NCBI RefSeq assembly: GCF_036898095.1
Contig: NC_090746.1
Span: 54,354,060 to 54,418,059 of the forward strand
Direction of reading: 5' to 3'
Source: Palaemon carinicauda
Lineage: Eukaryota; Arthropoda; Malacostraca; Decapoda; Palaemonidae
DNA: 64,000 bases
The position numbers and the translations under genes were made by a program. The notes beneath the pieces are model-generated. The model ran no database searches, had not been told where the DNA came from, and worked only from the letters and a program-made list of their open reading frames with translations. Shown here one piece after another: positions 1 through 13,879 of the stretch. The first letter of the stretch is position 1, and every line of letters starts with the position of its first letter.

Positions 1-361
1 CTTTAACCAAGCCCGCCCATGACTGGGTAGCCCTTGCCGATTTTTCGGAGGGATCAGGAGAGATCCCAACACGTCGCCTAGGGGGAACGCCCTAGTATTA
101 ATTCTAATCTCACAATCTCCACTGGCCATATTGGTTTTGGCTAATTTTTCATGGCAGGATGCCTTTCCTGCCGCCAGCCCTCCCCATTTATCGGGGCTTG
201 GGACCGTCACCAAGTTGAGGCTGGCTTGCCCCCACTCAGTGGCTGGTAGGTGCGTAATATTTTCAGAGCATAGGTATTTTTTCAAGTACAGTATAACAGA
301 TTATATGAAAAAAAAAATACGCAGGTGAGTTTGGAGCTCGGGAGTTTACCTAATTCGCCAG
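1..361. other. Unassigned flank with no recognisable gene
   Basis: No credible coding frame or known repeat is visible. The stretch runs directly into a CA/TA microsatellite and then into the left end of the DIRS-like element, so it may be old flanking DNA or the remains of another repeat. Confidence 0.4.
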
Positions 362-370
362 CTGTAATAT

Positions 371-454
<84 letters not shown>
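362..454. repeat. (CA)n(TA)n microsatellite
   Basis: A short CA run passes into about 75 bases of pure TA. It abuts the first base of the left inverted end of the DIRS-like element at about 455. Confidence 0.97.
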
Positions 455-457
<3 letters not shown>

Positions 458-1215
458 GGCTCAGCCATGTCTTCCTGATGGAAGGTTCCTTTAGGCAGCT
501 TTCTAAGGGATATTTGGCTACAGCGATACTCCCAGAGAATTAACCACAGGTTTCCAGAATTCTAACTCCTGGCGCGAGTATCCTTAATATAACTTTTAAG
601 GGTATGGCATAATATCAGGGGACGGGTTTCTTGATACGACACATGGCAATCTTCACCCCAAATAGAGTTTTCGCTTTGAGGGGGAAGAGTGGCGAAACTG
701 AAGGGGAGCCGCTATCAAGGTTACCCGGTGGATCCCCTCCCTGTACCACCCCAGCGAACTATTCCTTTTGTAGTAGCGAATTAAGCACGGTGTATCTCCC
801 AACTGCTCTCGGTTTTGTTACTATTTCAAGGATTATTACTATGCAATCTCCAGCATCTTCATCCTCTGGAAAGTTGAATATTTGATCTTTCCTTTGTATA
901 ATTTTGGCTCCCTTCTCACAGTTAAATTAGCTTAATTTAGATGTGTTTAGTGGGGCAGAGCCATCACTGGAAGCGGCCATTTTGGACCACTTTCGTAACC
1001 ATAAATGCTTTATTTAGTTAGTAGTACGACGTCCCCGGTATTTAGCTTTAATGAATTATAGCTATTTAGGCAAATTATACTAGTGAAGATAAGATTACAC
1101 ATGTAATATTTTATCTTCTGTTTAACGTTTCGATAGTATACGATAGGGCCTCGGTGACGTAGCGTAGCAGAGATCCCGACTCGAGTTAGGCGAGCCTAAT
1201 GCGTTTTAGTATACT
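455..1215 (+). repeat. Left inverted terminal repeat of DIRS-like A
   Basis: The arm begins at the TA tract and contains the marker GTCTTCCTGATGGAAGGTTCC. It continues through a block ending near GATAGGGCCTCGGTGACG. Its reverse complement is recognisable along most of 9,900-10,886, for example the block around 1,065-1,105 against 10,060-10,105. Indels and substitutions show that the arms have been diverging for some time. Confidence 0.8.
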
Positions 1216-2734
1216 TTAGTAACGATATCCCCGTTTATCCTCTTGTATCGTTTTATTAATTCAATCGGAGATAGCACATCTCCTAGAATTACTAACATAA
1301 TTCGATACTCGTCTCTTAGAGATTTAAGGATAAACCCTTCCTTCCCTCTGAGTGCTGCCATTAGGCACCAACCCTATCGTTGGTCTTGCCATAGAGTAGT
1401 GTACTCCGGCTTGACTGAAATAGTGTTTCTGTCTATCCTCTTTGCCGGTGAGTATCCCGGCTTTGAATTATGACAGTAACTCAGAGTATTCAGTCATGTT
1501 GTCGGCAACTCTATCGATGGGGGATTAGTCATTCCCCTGCTGGTTTCACAGTTGCCGGCTTAGGAAGGCCGGCTTCCCTAGTCCACAACCGAAAGTGGTA
1601 GTACAGTTGCCGCCACCTTCTCCCTTGTGGTCTAGAAGACATGTCTTATATCCGGCAATGTCTTAGGCTGAGGAATCGTTATTCTTCTGCCGTCCAAGAC
1701 GGCGCCGGCATAGGAAACCATGTTTCCTTGTTTTGCTGTTGAGAGTAGGAGGCAGACGTGCTGCCTTCTTTCGATGCAAAAATATAAGACCCTTTTCCCT
1801 TCCCCTTCTGTCCTTTAGTGACCGCCTGGTCGTCACAACATCTGTGGCTGGTATTCTACAATCTCCCTGCTTGCCGGGCTGATTACGATGCCGGCCGGGC
1901 TCCTACAAAGGCGGCTAGATTCCCGCTTCGACCTTCCCCCTAATGGAAACAAAAGGTCCGGGAAAAGTTGTGCTGGTCATGATGGCTGCCGGTGGGAGAC
2001 CCATTACAACTTTGAGTATTCTTCAGTCCTCTCTTGGACTGCCATCCACAAACCCTGTAACCGGTAGTACAGTCGACAACAGATGTTGTGGCTGGATGGA
2101 AGCTAGAATGAATACATTCTTTCCCCTTCCATTTGAATCCTCATTCTGGAAAGAAGGCAGTAGGGATGGTAGTCCCTACAACCCTTATTATTGTACTAAA
2201 CTATAATAATACGGTAGCCCTTCTATCCATTCTTTCTCTTTCTCTGTCGGTTAGTGCCGCCAGGTACTAGCCTAACCAGAAGTATGCTGGAAGAACTACA
2301 GTATAAAACTACAGTATACAGTAGCCAATATTCCTGCAGTATAGATATACAGCAGTTAGAAAACTACAGTATATAATACACAGTAGTATGATATTCCAAC
2401 ATATTCTGTGTGTCCTTTCACAGTCCATTGTTGAGACTGCTAAGCAAATGTTGAAGTGAAGTATTCCTTCAACATTCTGATGTATCCCAGATCATCAGAT
2501 CATAAAAATCTTTACCCTACAGTATTAATATTCACTTGTGGGAGAGTTAGTGCTAGTATACACTGACTCCAGCTCTACGTACGAGAGCTATTCCACTCTA
2601 TATTTTCCTAATAAGGAATATTTTTTTTTAAATATTAATATTGAGGGAGGTCACAGCAACTGCCTGGACAGGAAACACAGATATGTGTCTTTCCTATTTC
2701 CTTTCTAGCTTACTATCCTAAGGTATAATTATAA
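1216..2734. other. Leader region of DIRS-like A, no gene seen
   Basis: This region lies between the left inverted arm and the first gag-related remnants. It has short repeated CAGTA motifs around 2,290-2,400 but no frame longer than about 90 codons that looks coding. It may be untranslated leader or decayed 5' gag. Confidence 0.4.
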
Positions 2735-3150
2735 TAGTAATGATTACTATTTACTATATGTGGATAATTATCAGTATGATAAATTACCCCATACTCATTT
2801 CACTCTTTCCTTCCTTACAGAAGGAGGGCAAGATTAAGAGTGCAGCCCTGTTCTGCAACCACAAATGTAAGACCTTTTATGGCCACAAGATGCGCAGGTC
2901 TCATGCTCCCCACTGCATCGTATTTGGATCCCTGAGGTACTGGAACCCATATTATTAGTATATATTATTTCAATAATATAAACAACCTAATACTCATTCA
3001 CCCTTCTCTCCCTTACAGGAGTAGCCGATGGGGAAGTGTACAGGGGTGTTCTGCAACCACAAGAGTAAGAACTTTTGTGGGCATACGATGCACGGGTTTT
3101 ATGCCCCTGCTGCATCGTATCTGCATCCCTGAGGTTCAGGGACCCGAAAG
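2735..3150 (+). repeat. Tandem duplicated block with Cys/His motif and splice-acceptor-like start
   Basis: Two similar blocks of about 210 bases lie head to tail, at about 2,735-2,958 and 2,959-3,150. Each opens with a pyrimidine-rich tract ending in CCTTACAG, like an intron acceptor, and continues into a frame whose first copy reads FCNHKCKTFYGHKMRRSH. The second copy keeps FCNHK and the following GH. The spaced Cys and His residues resemble a zinc-binding motif. The blocks sit just upstream of the gag remnant, so a duplicated gag exon or N-terminal gag domain is one reading. The family was not recognised. Confidence 0.45.
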
Positions 3151-3249
3151 GTCACTCCAATCGCTTGACCTTGCTGGCCGACAGCTTAGTAAAAGACATC
3201 CCTGACACTATGGAGTCAAGGGATACAGCAAGGGAAATCCAACAAAGGT

Positions 3250-4500
3250 GAGTATTAGGCTTCCAGAGAACTTTCAGGGACCTTACATACCTAACAAATT
3301 TTGGAAGTGCCTACTGTTCCCTAAGGCTCAATCGAATATGTTTGTGCCTCAGGCACAGGTCCAGCCTCCCTCTATCCAACGGACGGTGGACACGGATATC
3401 AACAGGCACTACAAGGTTTGGACATCCACCAAGATCGGATGTCAGAGACGTCCATTGACACCAGACAGGACCTAATGCAAGAAGACCCTGTATAAGGAGT
3501 GGTTCAACCACCCATGGAGAAAGAAGGATCCGTTTCGACGATGACTGAGGTACCTCAGCTCACTGTGCCGGCATATTAACTTATGCCGTCAACCTCTCCA
3601 ACCCCAACTCCCCAATTGGCTAGACAGTTCAGCAGGAGTGAAATGCTCCTAGAGTTGATCCAGTGGCTGCTGACACTGTTCCGGAAGGAACAAGAGGAGA
3701 ATAAGCAAGATCTCAAAGAGAGGAAAAGAGAGGTACAGGGAAGGAAACGCCCTGGCGCTTCCAGGGGCTCCACTAAGCCCCCTAAACTATCTGTCCTCCA
3801 TCACTGTTCCGAACCAACCCCTGGGGGTAGACGGAACACATGCCCAGGTTGAATAGGAAGCTTTATATCTCCTAGAAGTTGGGGCCCAATCCCCTTGAAG
3901 AGCTTCAATTCTGGCCCAGCTTTCAGCGTACCCAGATTGCTTCGTGAGACTACGAGATGAACATACATCCCGCGAGGAGGCTATACTGAAGGAAGTCATT
4001 GTCCTTGAACATGACAAGGCCCAAGCCATCCTTACCAAGACCCAGAAAGGGGCCGGATATAATAACTCCAAAGTCTCAGCAGTGAATAAAAAACATCCAA
4101 CCATCATTGCTCCTTCCTCATGAGCCTTCCTCCCTTTTGTAGAAGGCCCTAGACTGTGTAAGAAGAACAGTCGAAGAGGGCAAACCCTGCCCAATCCTAG
4201 AGATAGGTTTCTAGCTATGCCCACCTGCGAGGAGAAGTGGAAAGAAGTACATCTAACCTTCTCCGTCTCGAAGTTGGATCCGGAGATAGCAGGTCAGCAG
4301 TTTAACGAGAACCTTCCAAAGTTGTCGAACCATCCCTTGAGAAGGGAACAGGACACGAAAGATAAGCTTATCGCCTCCCGGTCTCTTCAGAACCGCTTAA
4401 GAAATGTGTGCAGGCCTTTAGTAACGCCCCACCCTTGTGATGGATTTGTAAGTTTTACCTCAGGTCAAAAAGGACCGGTAGAGACCAAGTGTTTTCCGCT
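3250..4500 (+). pseudogene. gag-like remnant of DIRS-like A
   Basis: Short frames in all three phases together resemble the gag of DIRS elements. A charged helical stretch (many K, E and Q, 3,680-3,760) is followed by a block at 4,217-4,420. The latter contains LDPEIAGQQFNENLPKL and a following basic/leucine region, which I associate with the capsid-like part of DIRS gag. Several stops and shifts interrupt it, and no start can be chosen. The assignment rests on its position before RT plus these motifs, since gag proteins are poorly conserved. Confidence 0.5.
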
Positions 4501-5079
4501 TCAACAGTGAAACACGAACCCTGAAAACTGATTTCGTCATGTATCGGGGGCTTAGACCCTTTCCCACAGGAAATGGTCCAAGAGGTCATTACCAAAGCCA
4601 CCACGGAGAATGGGAACCTGCTCCAAAAGTGGGGTATGTCCTCAAAGAGGAAATCATCATTAGAACTGCACAATTTCCGACCGTGACCAAACCACCTTCC
4701 AGATGGTCCCTCAACTGCTGGTAGCCAGTCACCTGTGTTTAATCCTGGCTTTGAAGGGCCCTCGACCACCTTTTGGCCCTACATAGGTAAGGGCCCAAAA
4801 AGAGGATCCTCCGGAAACCCCCCAAGGGTGGAGGTGGACGTGGGCACGGAAACAAGTCCTCAGGAACCTCTACACAATGAGAGGTTCCAGGTAGTATGGC
4901 AGATTTTTCCACTTTCAGGATCATTGGACCTTCGATCCCTGGTCCACAGCCAAATTACGAATGGACTTGGTTGGAAATGGAACAAAATTCCACCCCACTT
5001 TTCCAAAATTCTTCCAACACCCCTTATAGGAAGAATATACCTCACTTGATAAGAAGGTAATGAGAAAAGCGAAGTCCAT

Positions 5080-6370
5080 CAAAATTCCAGGGAAGGCTGT
5101 TTTGTGTTCCCAAGAAAGACTTGGACAAACCCAGTCATTCTAGACTTGTCTTCACTCAACTAGTTAATTGAGAACAACAAGTTCTGGATGCTTACATTGC
5201 AACACATAAGGACCCTTCTACCAAAAAAGGGGCGTACACAGTCTCAATAGTCCTGGTAGATGCTTAGTGGCACCTACCAGTCAGTCGCCCCCTCTTCTCC
5301 TACCTAGGATTCAGGCTACAGAAGACAAAACCTGTCTTCACAGCCATGCCCTTTGGACTAAATATAGCCCCAAAGGTATTCACAAAACTTACGGACACGA
5401 TCGTCCAGCACCTGCGCTCCGAAGGAGTACAGGTAGTAGCATACCTGGACGATTAGTGGGTGCGGGTAGCATCCAAGACTACTTGTCCGCAAGCGGCTGG
5501 AAAGGTGATCCAGTTCCTGGAACACCTGGGCGTCAAGACCAGTCACTAGAAGTCTCGCTTTTCTCCAGCTCACAAGTTTCAATGGTTGTGAATCCATGGG
5601 AACTTGCAGTCACAACACCTCTCCATTCTATTAAAGAAGGGGAGAAAAATAGCGGTATCTGTCAGGAGACTAATCCAACACAAGAGGATTTCAAAATGTC
5701 AACAGGAAAGAGCACTGGGCTCTCTCCAGTTCGCAATAGGGACAGACCTGGTGCTAAGAAGCACAGCCAAAGGATGTGCCAGGAGTCTGGAGAAGATATG
5801 CATCAAAAGCTCTAAGAGATCGACAAGGTTGACATCGACCTGATCGCGCACGCTATTGAGACCGTGGTCAATGAATAAGAGTCTAGCACAGACAATTTTC
5901 TTGCAACCACCACAAACATCAGTGGCGATACACACGGAAGCCTCCCTGAAAGAACGGGGAGGCCATCCATATGAAAGGAAAGGGCAAGAAATTGATCACT
6001 CCAGTTCAAAACTTTCACATTAATATCTTGGAGGCTATGGCAGTCCTCCTGACGTTAAGGAGACTATCCACTCGCAGAACAGTCCACATCAGATTGGCTC
6101 TCAACAACGAGGTGATAATAATATGTCTAATCAACAAAGCTTGAGTTCACATCGCTTCAACCATGTGATGTTAGCCATCCCCCGCCTGGCAAGGAGGAGT
6201 AGATGGCATTATCAAGCAGTTCACCTTCAATGGTTCCGCGATGTGACGGCGGATGCTCTATCCAGGGGAAAGCCGATAGAGACAGAATGGTCCCTAGACG
6301 CAGACTCATTCTCCCTTATTCTTGATAAAAGTCCCAGAACTGCAGAGTGACCTCTTCGCAACGAGTGACA
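5080..6370 (+). pseudogene. Reverse transcriptase/RNase H remnant of DIRS-like A
   Basis: Across shifting frames the DIRS-type polymerase is recognisable. A VPKKD-like segment lies near 5,105. MPFGLNIAPKVFTKL follows at about 5,346-5,390, and the catalytic box YLDD at about 5,442-5,453 is directly followed by a stop. The RNase H part has a degenerate TEASL (normally TDAS) near 5,930, a DALSRG segment near 6,250 and the DIRS-typical TEWSLDADSF at about 6,283-6,312, then DLFATSD near 6,350. Many stops and shifts make it nonfunctional. In an active element this enzyme would copy the element RNA into DNA. Confidence 0.75.
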
Positions 6371-6699
6371 ACAAGAACTAGTAGCCACTTACGAGAACCT
6401 TAAGCAGAAGCGATAGACGTCATGTCTTTCGACTGGAACGGATGGAATCAAATGTATCTGCTTCCACCAACCAATCTCCTGCTAAAAGTCCTCGACAAGC
6501 TAGTATCCTGCAAAGGAAAAGCTCCTGTAGTGGCCCCCTAAAGGGCCCAAAACCAATGGTTTCCTCTAATTCTAGAATTGAAACTGTAGCTGCTTCCTCT
6601 GCCGTACCCAGCTTTATCAAATCTGGTGCAGAAGTCGGCTAATACATTTCATCCCCGAGAACCAACAACCTGCATTTCAGGATTTTTTCGCCCTGACAG

Positions 6700-7740
6700 C
6701 GAACAAAAGTTTGGGATCTTGAAGAATATGACCGACTTCATTGTAGAGTACAAGTCAAGTCCAACCAGAAGACACTGTGAATTGTCTTGGAAGAAAGGGG
6801 CACCCCTCGTGAAAACAAGGTGACCTTCAGAAATTTCAAAGGTTTCTGTCTCCCTTTCTTCTTTTACCTACTTGAATGATGCCTGACTTCCACTACGATA
6901 ACCATTTGTAAGTCGGCCTTGACTAGACCTCTTCTATACGCCTTGAGACGAACCTCATAAGCAAAACTTTTTTTTTTTCTTTTTTAAGGTACCAAAGCAT
7001 ACACTAGACCCATGCCGACAACCCCTCCAAAGCCCATTACATGGTCGTTGGTCAAAGTCTTACACTATGCTTCGAACCTAAACAATGAGGAGTGTACTTG
7101 AAAGGAACTAATACAGAAAGTCAATTTTCTGTTCGCAATAGCCTCAGGGGCTAGAGTTAATGAAATACTGTATAGGCCATATTCAGTTCACAGAAGAGGG
7201 AGAACTGAATCCTTTCCCAATCCTACTTTTCTCGCCAAACCGGGCTGCCCACCAAAGGTGGGGTCCTTGGAGAGTCTGCCCACTGAAAGAGGATGTCTCC
7301 CTATACCCATTAGGGGGTCTTAAGGTCTATCTTCGTAGAACTTCAGACCTCAAGGAAGGACAGCTCTTCCGAGGCGATACCTTGCGATAAAAAAATCTAT
7401 CCCTAAAAATAACTGAGAGCAGTGCTCACCTACTTATTCGCAGAGCGGATCCTGATAGCTCACCCGCAGTTCATGATCCTAAGAAAATTGCTTCTTCACG
7501 GAACTTCTTCCAACACTATTTGAAGCAAGTACATAACATAAGACATGTTGTGGTGGGGGTGGGTAGTTCTAAAGAACCCGACGTCTAAGCCTGCGACGAA
7601 CAGTGAACTGCTTTGGGACTTTCCAGTGCATCGGGTGCATGGGTACATTTACCCTCAAGTACAAATCATAACTACGATTAACACACTGTTCCACATAGGT
7701 GCATTTCTGACCGATAACACCAGTGCCGAGTGAACGTTTG
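6700..7740 (+). pseudogene. Tyrosine recombinase remnant of DIRS-like A
   Basis: Downstream of RNase H, broken frames match the tyrosine recombinase used by DIRS elements to insert a circular DNA copy. The clearest piece is the arginine box, read as FAIASGARVNE at about 7,132-7,164, followed by CPLKEDVSLYPLGGLKVYLRRT at about 7,280-7,340, equivalent to the CPVRAL-KxYL segment. The conserved HxxR box and nucleophilic tyrosine were not located with confidence. Stops and a homopolymer run near 6,970 indicate decay. Confidence 0.6.
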
Positions 7741-8089
7741 CGTTACGGTGTTCATGCATATCCAAAATCTTTACAGATCAGTCAGATTTGGTTTCACATC
7801 TCAATTGAGTGGCATCATTTCGATGAAATTACATATTTTCCCAAAAGGAGAAAATATGGACACTGATGTGTTTTCATTGCCGGATCAGATTCATACCTGA
7901 TTGTAACTAAAATTAATGATTTAGCTACAAGGTAAAATACTGAACGTATTTGCTTCTTATTGCTGCTATCTCAGTAACAGACGAATAAAACATACTAGAG
8001 TTTTAATTAAGCCCTAGAAGGGCCCAACTTGAAATCAGAGTACAGATTTCCGAGGGATAAAGGGTAATCTCTAAGATTTACCGACCGTC
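7741..8089. other. Gene-free 3' segment of DIRS-like A
   Basis: This stretch lies between the recombinase remnant and the start of the large inverted repeat. No coding or repeat signal is recognised. Confidence 0.4.
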
Positions 8090-9420
8090 CCTATGGAGAC
8101 ACAAACTTTGAATCCTTATAGTCGAAGTCGACACTTTCCCTACAGGGGGCAGGAAGCCCTAAGCTAGTTCCAAGCTTAGTGGATATGACAAATAAGGGTA
8201 ATGTCATATATAAAGGTCTAGGAGACCATATAAGGAACTCATTCAAAGTAAAGGCACTTATACAAACCCACTGATATAGTACTTTCAAGTAATTCTCTGG
8301 TAAACTTCCATCAGGACGACATGGCTGAGCCCAAAAAAACCGATTTTGAGCAAAGCGAAATATCTATTTTTGGGTGAGATGGCCATGTCGTCCTGATGGA
8401 CCCTCCCTCCTTTCTATAAAGGCATATACATATATGTAACAAAGTCCCCACCCGAAACTACTCTATGTGCGGCTATCCATGCTTAATTGCAACAAGGAAT
8501 AGTTCGCCGGGGTGGTACGGGGAGGGGATCCACCGGGTAATCTTGATAGTGGCTCACCTTCAATTTCGCCACTCTTCCCCCTCAAAGCGAAAACTCTTAT
8601 TTGGGGTGAAGATTGCCATGTGTCGTATCAAGAAATACGTCCCCTGATATTATGCGATATACTTAAAACGGAGCGAAAAATCTATTTTTGGGTGAGATGG
8701 CCATGTCGTCCTGATGGAAGGTTCCTATTGGTAGCTTATTAAGGGATATTTGGCTACAGTGATATTCTCAGAGAATTGACCTTTAGTTCTCCAGAATTCT
8801 AACTCCTGGCGCGAATATCCTTAAAATTTCTCTTTAAGGATATCGCATAATATCAGGGGACATATATCTTGATACGGCACATGGCAATCTTCACCCCGAA
8901 TAGCGTTTTCGTTTCGAGGGGGAAGAGTGGCGAAACTGAAGGGGGGGGGGGCCGTTATCAAGGTTACCCTTCCTCCCGTACTATTACAAGGATCCAAGAT
9001 GGCACTCATTCCTTGTAGCATTGAGCATAGTGCTGCAGATATAGTAGTTTCGGGAGGGATATTGCCTAAGCCTTTTCTATGGAAAAGGAGGGCGGGTCCA
9101 TCAGGACGACATGGCTTGAGCCCAAAAATAGATTTTTCGCTTCGCTTCAAAATCCGTTTTTTGGGCTCAAGCCATGTCGTCCTGATGGAAGTTTACCAGA
9201 GAATTACTAGAAAGTACTGTATCTGTGGATTTGTATAAGTGCCTTGACCTTGGGACAATTTTTATACGGTCATACAGACCATTGAGAAATATGACGATAC
9301 CGTTATACGTCATTACCACTAATCATGGAACAATGTTAGGACTTCCTGCCCCCTTCAGGGAAGTGTCGTGCTAAACAGTAAAAAAGAGTCTCAAGGTTTG
9401 TATATTGTAGGAACAAATAT
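8090..9420. repeat. Nested inverted repeats: internal complementary region of DIRS-like A
   Basis: Outer arms at about 8,090-8,335 and 9,165-9,420 are inverted copies, clearest around CTCTGGTAAACTTCCATCAG. Inside them a second inverted pair, 8,500-8,640 and 8,860-9,000, matches the sequence found at 630-740 in the left terminus. The 18-bp terminal motif CCATCAGGACGACATGGC and its complement recur at about 8,311, 8,382, 8,698, 9,099 and 9,171. DIRS elements carry an internal region complementary to their ends, used to template circle closure, and this fits that role. A G-run of 12 lies at about 8,940. Confidence 0.7.
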
Positions 9421-9899
9421 AAGTATCAAACAGAACTATTTGTTTAATTTATTCCACTAATATGAGGTTTACTTAGGAAATTAAGTAAAGAACTCTGGCT
9501 ATCTTTATTGTGCTATTTGCAGGACGAAATAAGATGCAATTACACTTTTAGTCATTTATTTAGGCTAAATGAGTAAATTGGATAACAAGTGCAAATGTAG
9601 AATAGAATTATACATACAACAATTACAGATAAAGTTTTTCTACCTGAAAGGGAAGAAAAGGTTAATGCCACTATAAAAATTGAAAAATTTGGAAAATCAT
9701 CAATATAATTTCAGTAAATGTTGGATACTATCAACACTGTGTACAATGTACACACGGCACAAGTGTTATCTGTATAATTCTTCACCTGAAAATTAGAACA
9801 GTCCTAGTGTCACCATGGTGACACTCATATAAAAGATATTGCACTGGAGGTGTCAACACCTTTTCACCCAAATTGATAGTTCCCATCAATTCACTGTTC
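9421..9899. other. Gene-free segment before right arm
   Basis: AT-rich sequence with no recognised coding frame or repeat. Confidence 0.4.
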
Positions 9900-11455
<1,556 letters not shown>

Positions 11456-11460
11456 GTTAA

Positions 11461-11943
11461 TGTAAGTTATACATTTATAAACCCATGACCCAAGGGATCA
11501 TTGGAGAGTTGGGAGTGTGTGACGACAGCCATAACAGGATGTGAAAATAGACTAAGCTAAAGCATTGCATAGGTAAACATTGTTTTATGTCTTGTAAACA
11601 TGTCACAAGCCTCCCGTGAGAAACAGTTGACCTATTGATCCCTACCGGAACCACCTGGCTTCCGAATATAAGGCTGCGTGATCATATTGTCTTTGTATTT
11701 GTAATAAACGCTGAGATAACTAATACTACGTTATCGACGCGAGCTTATGGTAAAGAAGTTCTATTCGTCTTTTCATACGGAATGGTCATCCGACCAAACC
11801 ATCCATGGAGCTAACAATAAACTGTTTTAAAGTTAACTTAAACTTTGACTTACTTTAAGAAGTAACCTACAAGTCTAATAATTCTATATCACATTGAAGA
11901 GATATTAGACAGAGCCACGATGTATGTGTATAACATTCTCACA
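11461..11943 (+). repeat. 5' LTR of Gypsy element
   Basis: It starts TGTAAGTTATAC and ends CATTCTCACA, with TG and CA termini. A TATA-like ATATAAGG lies at about 11,677 and a polyadenylation-type AATAAA at about 11,702, so promoter and RNA-end signals are present. It matches 22,672-23,165 except for scattered substitutions and an 11-base difference near CCATCCAT. Confidence 0.88.
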
Positions 11944-12145
11944 GTAACAATTGGTGATAACGATTACAACTATAACAACCAGTAATTACAACTATATCAA
12001 CCAGCAATTACAAATATAACAACCAGTAATTACAATTATATCAACCAGTGATTACAACTATAACAACCAGCGATTACAACTATAACAATCAGTGGTTACA
12101 ACTGTAATAATTAGCAATTACAACAGTAATAAATTTACAATTACG
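11944..12145 (+). repeat. Minisatellite of about 24-bp units behind the 5' LTR
   Basis: About eight imperfect units of the type TTACAACTATAACAACCAG lie head to tail directly after the LTR, where the primer-binding site is expected. No tRNA-complementary primer site could be assigned. Confidence 0.85.
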
Positions 12146-12723
12146 ACGAAGTATCTACGTCTACCGAAGTAATGAACAAATCGAATATCAGCTATAAATC
12201 AAATATAAACTGAGGAACTGGATCTTCGATCAACATACATCATTAAATATCCTAAGAGTACGAAGAAATGTCCTTCATCTATATCAACGTTTAATGAACA
12301 ACTTTCATCATAAACATTTAAGAATCACATCAAGAAGTGAAACATTCAACAACGCACGACGAGAAATCAAGTCGAAGGTCATCACCCAGCTAAACTCTTG
12401 CAAAACGAGAGAGAGAGAGAGAGAGAGGACGTGACATCATCGGATCTTCGCCCATATATACTAAAGCTAAGTACATTCTTTATTCATTCAGTTTTTTGCA
12501 GTGAAGTGTTTTATGTCACGAGTCGATCGTCCAATATTGCTGGGGTGAGTTATGTGCAATCTTAATTTTCCTTTATTAAAGTAATCTATATTCAATTACG
12601 AATTCTCTTTGTGCTAATTCCGTTTTCTTTCAGTTCTCGGGAAATACCTTTGTCACATTAACTGTCTTGATATCATCATTTTGGGGGACTTTGTTATAAT
12701 CTGCAACATATCTTTATTGTATA
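12146..12723. other. Leader of Gypsy element
   Basis: Noncoding stretch between the minisatellite and gag, including a (GA)n run at about 12,409-12,427. No gene seen. Confidence 0.5.
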
Positions 12724-13866
12724 GTGCATATGCGTTTGCGCAGTGGACGTCTGTTTTCATACAGAGATTTTGATAGGATCGCGAGGAATCGTAGTGATAG
12801 AAAAAAAGTTAAAGTAAACATGTCGGCACCTGGGACTCCTGGACCCAGTAACCCCACTCCCGTGGTAACTTTAGTGAGTGCCAGATCAGCTATCCTTCCT
12901 TTTCAAGGTCGAGTCAATGGGTTCTTACCTCAGAATGTCGAGTCATGGATCTCATCAGTAGATGCTCATTTAAACGCAAAACGCATCAGAGACCCATCTG
13001 TACAATTACAAGAAGCTAAAAGTTTTAGACTTTGCTAAAGGAGATGCAAGCGAGTATCTTAGGGGAGTTTCTTTCCAAGAGGCAGTTACATGGGACAATT
13101 TCAAAGTTAGGCTACGTGCAATCTATGGCAGTGAGGAAGCTTTAGAAGTAGTTTTGACATTAAGAAATACACTTAATCAAGCCTCGATGACTCAGCTTAA
13201 TGTTATAGAACGGGCGGCTCTCATTGCCGACTGGCTGAATGAATATCAGGATATTTTAGGTAATTCCACATGGGTTACAGGAGATAACTTCACCGTGAAA
13301 GATTTCTTACAACTAATGTATTTAACTTGCATGACAATTATGTTGCCTGAGGCTTTAGTACGGTGTTTTGATAAAAAGTTAATGCCCGAAAGTACAGAAT
13401 TAGATGTATATAAACAGATAAAGAAACACATGTCTAAGTGTACCGACCTTGATCCCTTGCTTACTCAAGTTTTTTTGCAAAAAATGAAACTAAGCCACAG
13501 CAAGTAAACGAAGTTAATAATAATCAAGCAACAGGGATGACGTGTTATAATTGCAAACGTCAAGGTCACTTGATTGCAGACTGAAGGACGCAATTTTGTT
13601 CGATTCATAATAGTTCAACCCATTCATATAGTCGATGCTACTCGCGTAATCAACAACAGAATCCTAGAAACACCCAGACAGTTCCCTTTGGAAATAAAAA
13701 GAAAAATCCTCAGTTTAATAAAAAGAAACAGCCAAATGGCAATGCAGTTCAAAATCAAAAACAAACAAATAGTGCTTCAAATAACTCTGTTCCTGGGCCG
13801 TCTAGCCAAAACTCGCAAGGTCAGACGAATTTTCAGAATGTGCAAAGCAAAGCAAATACCACATAG
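12724..13866 (+). pseudogene. Gypsy gag, broken
   Basis: This is a capsid/nucleocapsid precursor of the retroelement. The first ATG at 12,724 opens an N-terminal part. The frame then moves +1 near 13,025 and again near a T7 run at about 13,470. A CCHC zinc knuckle starting CYNCKRQGH lies just after 13,537. Its last cysteine codon is replaced by TGA (13,582-13,584), so the knuckle is cut at its final ligand. A Gln/Asn-rich tail runs to a stop at 13,866. Length and order match Gypsy gag. Three separate lesions mean no complete product. Confidence 0.8.
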
Positions 13867-13879
13867 TTAACTCCATGGG

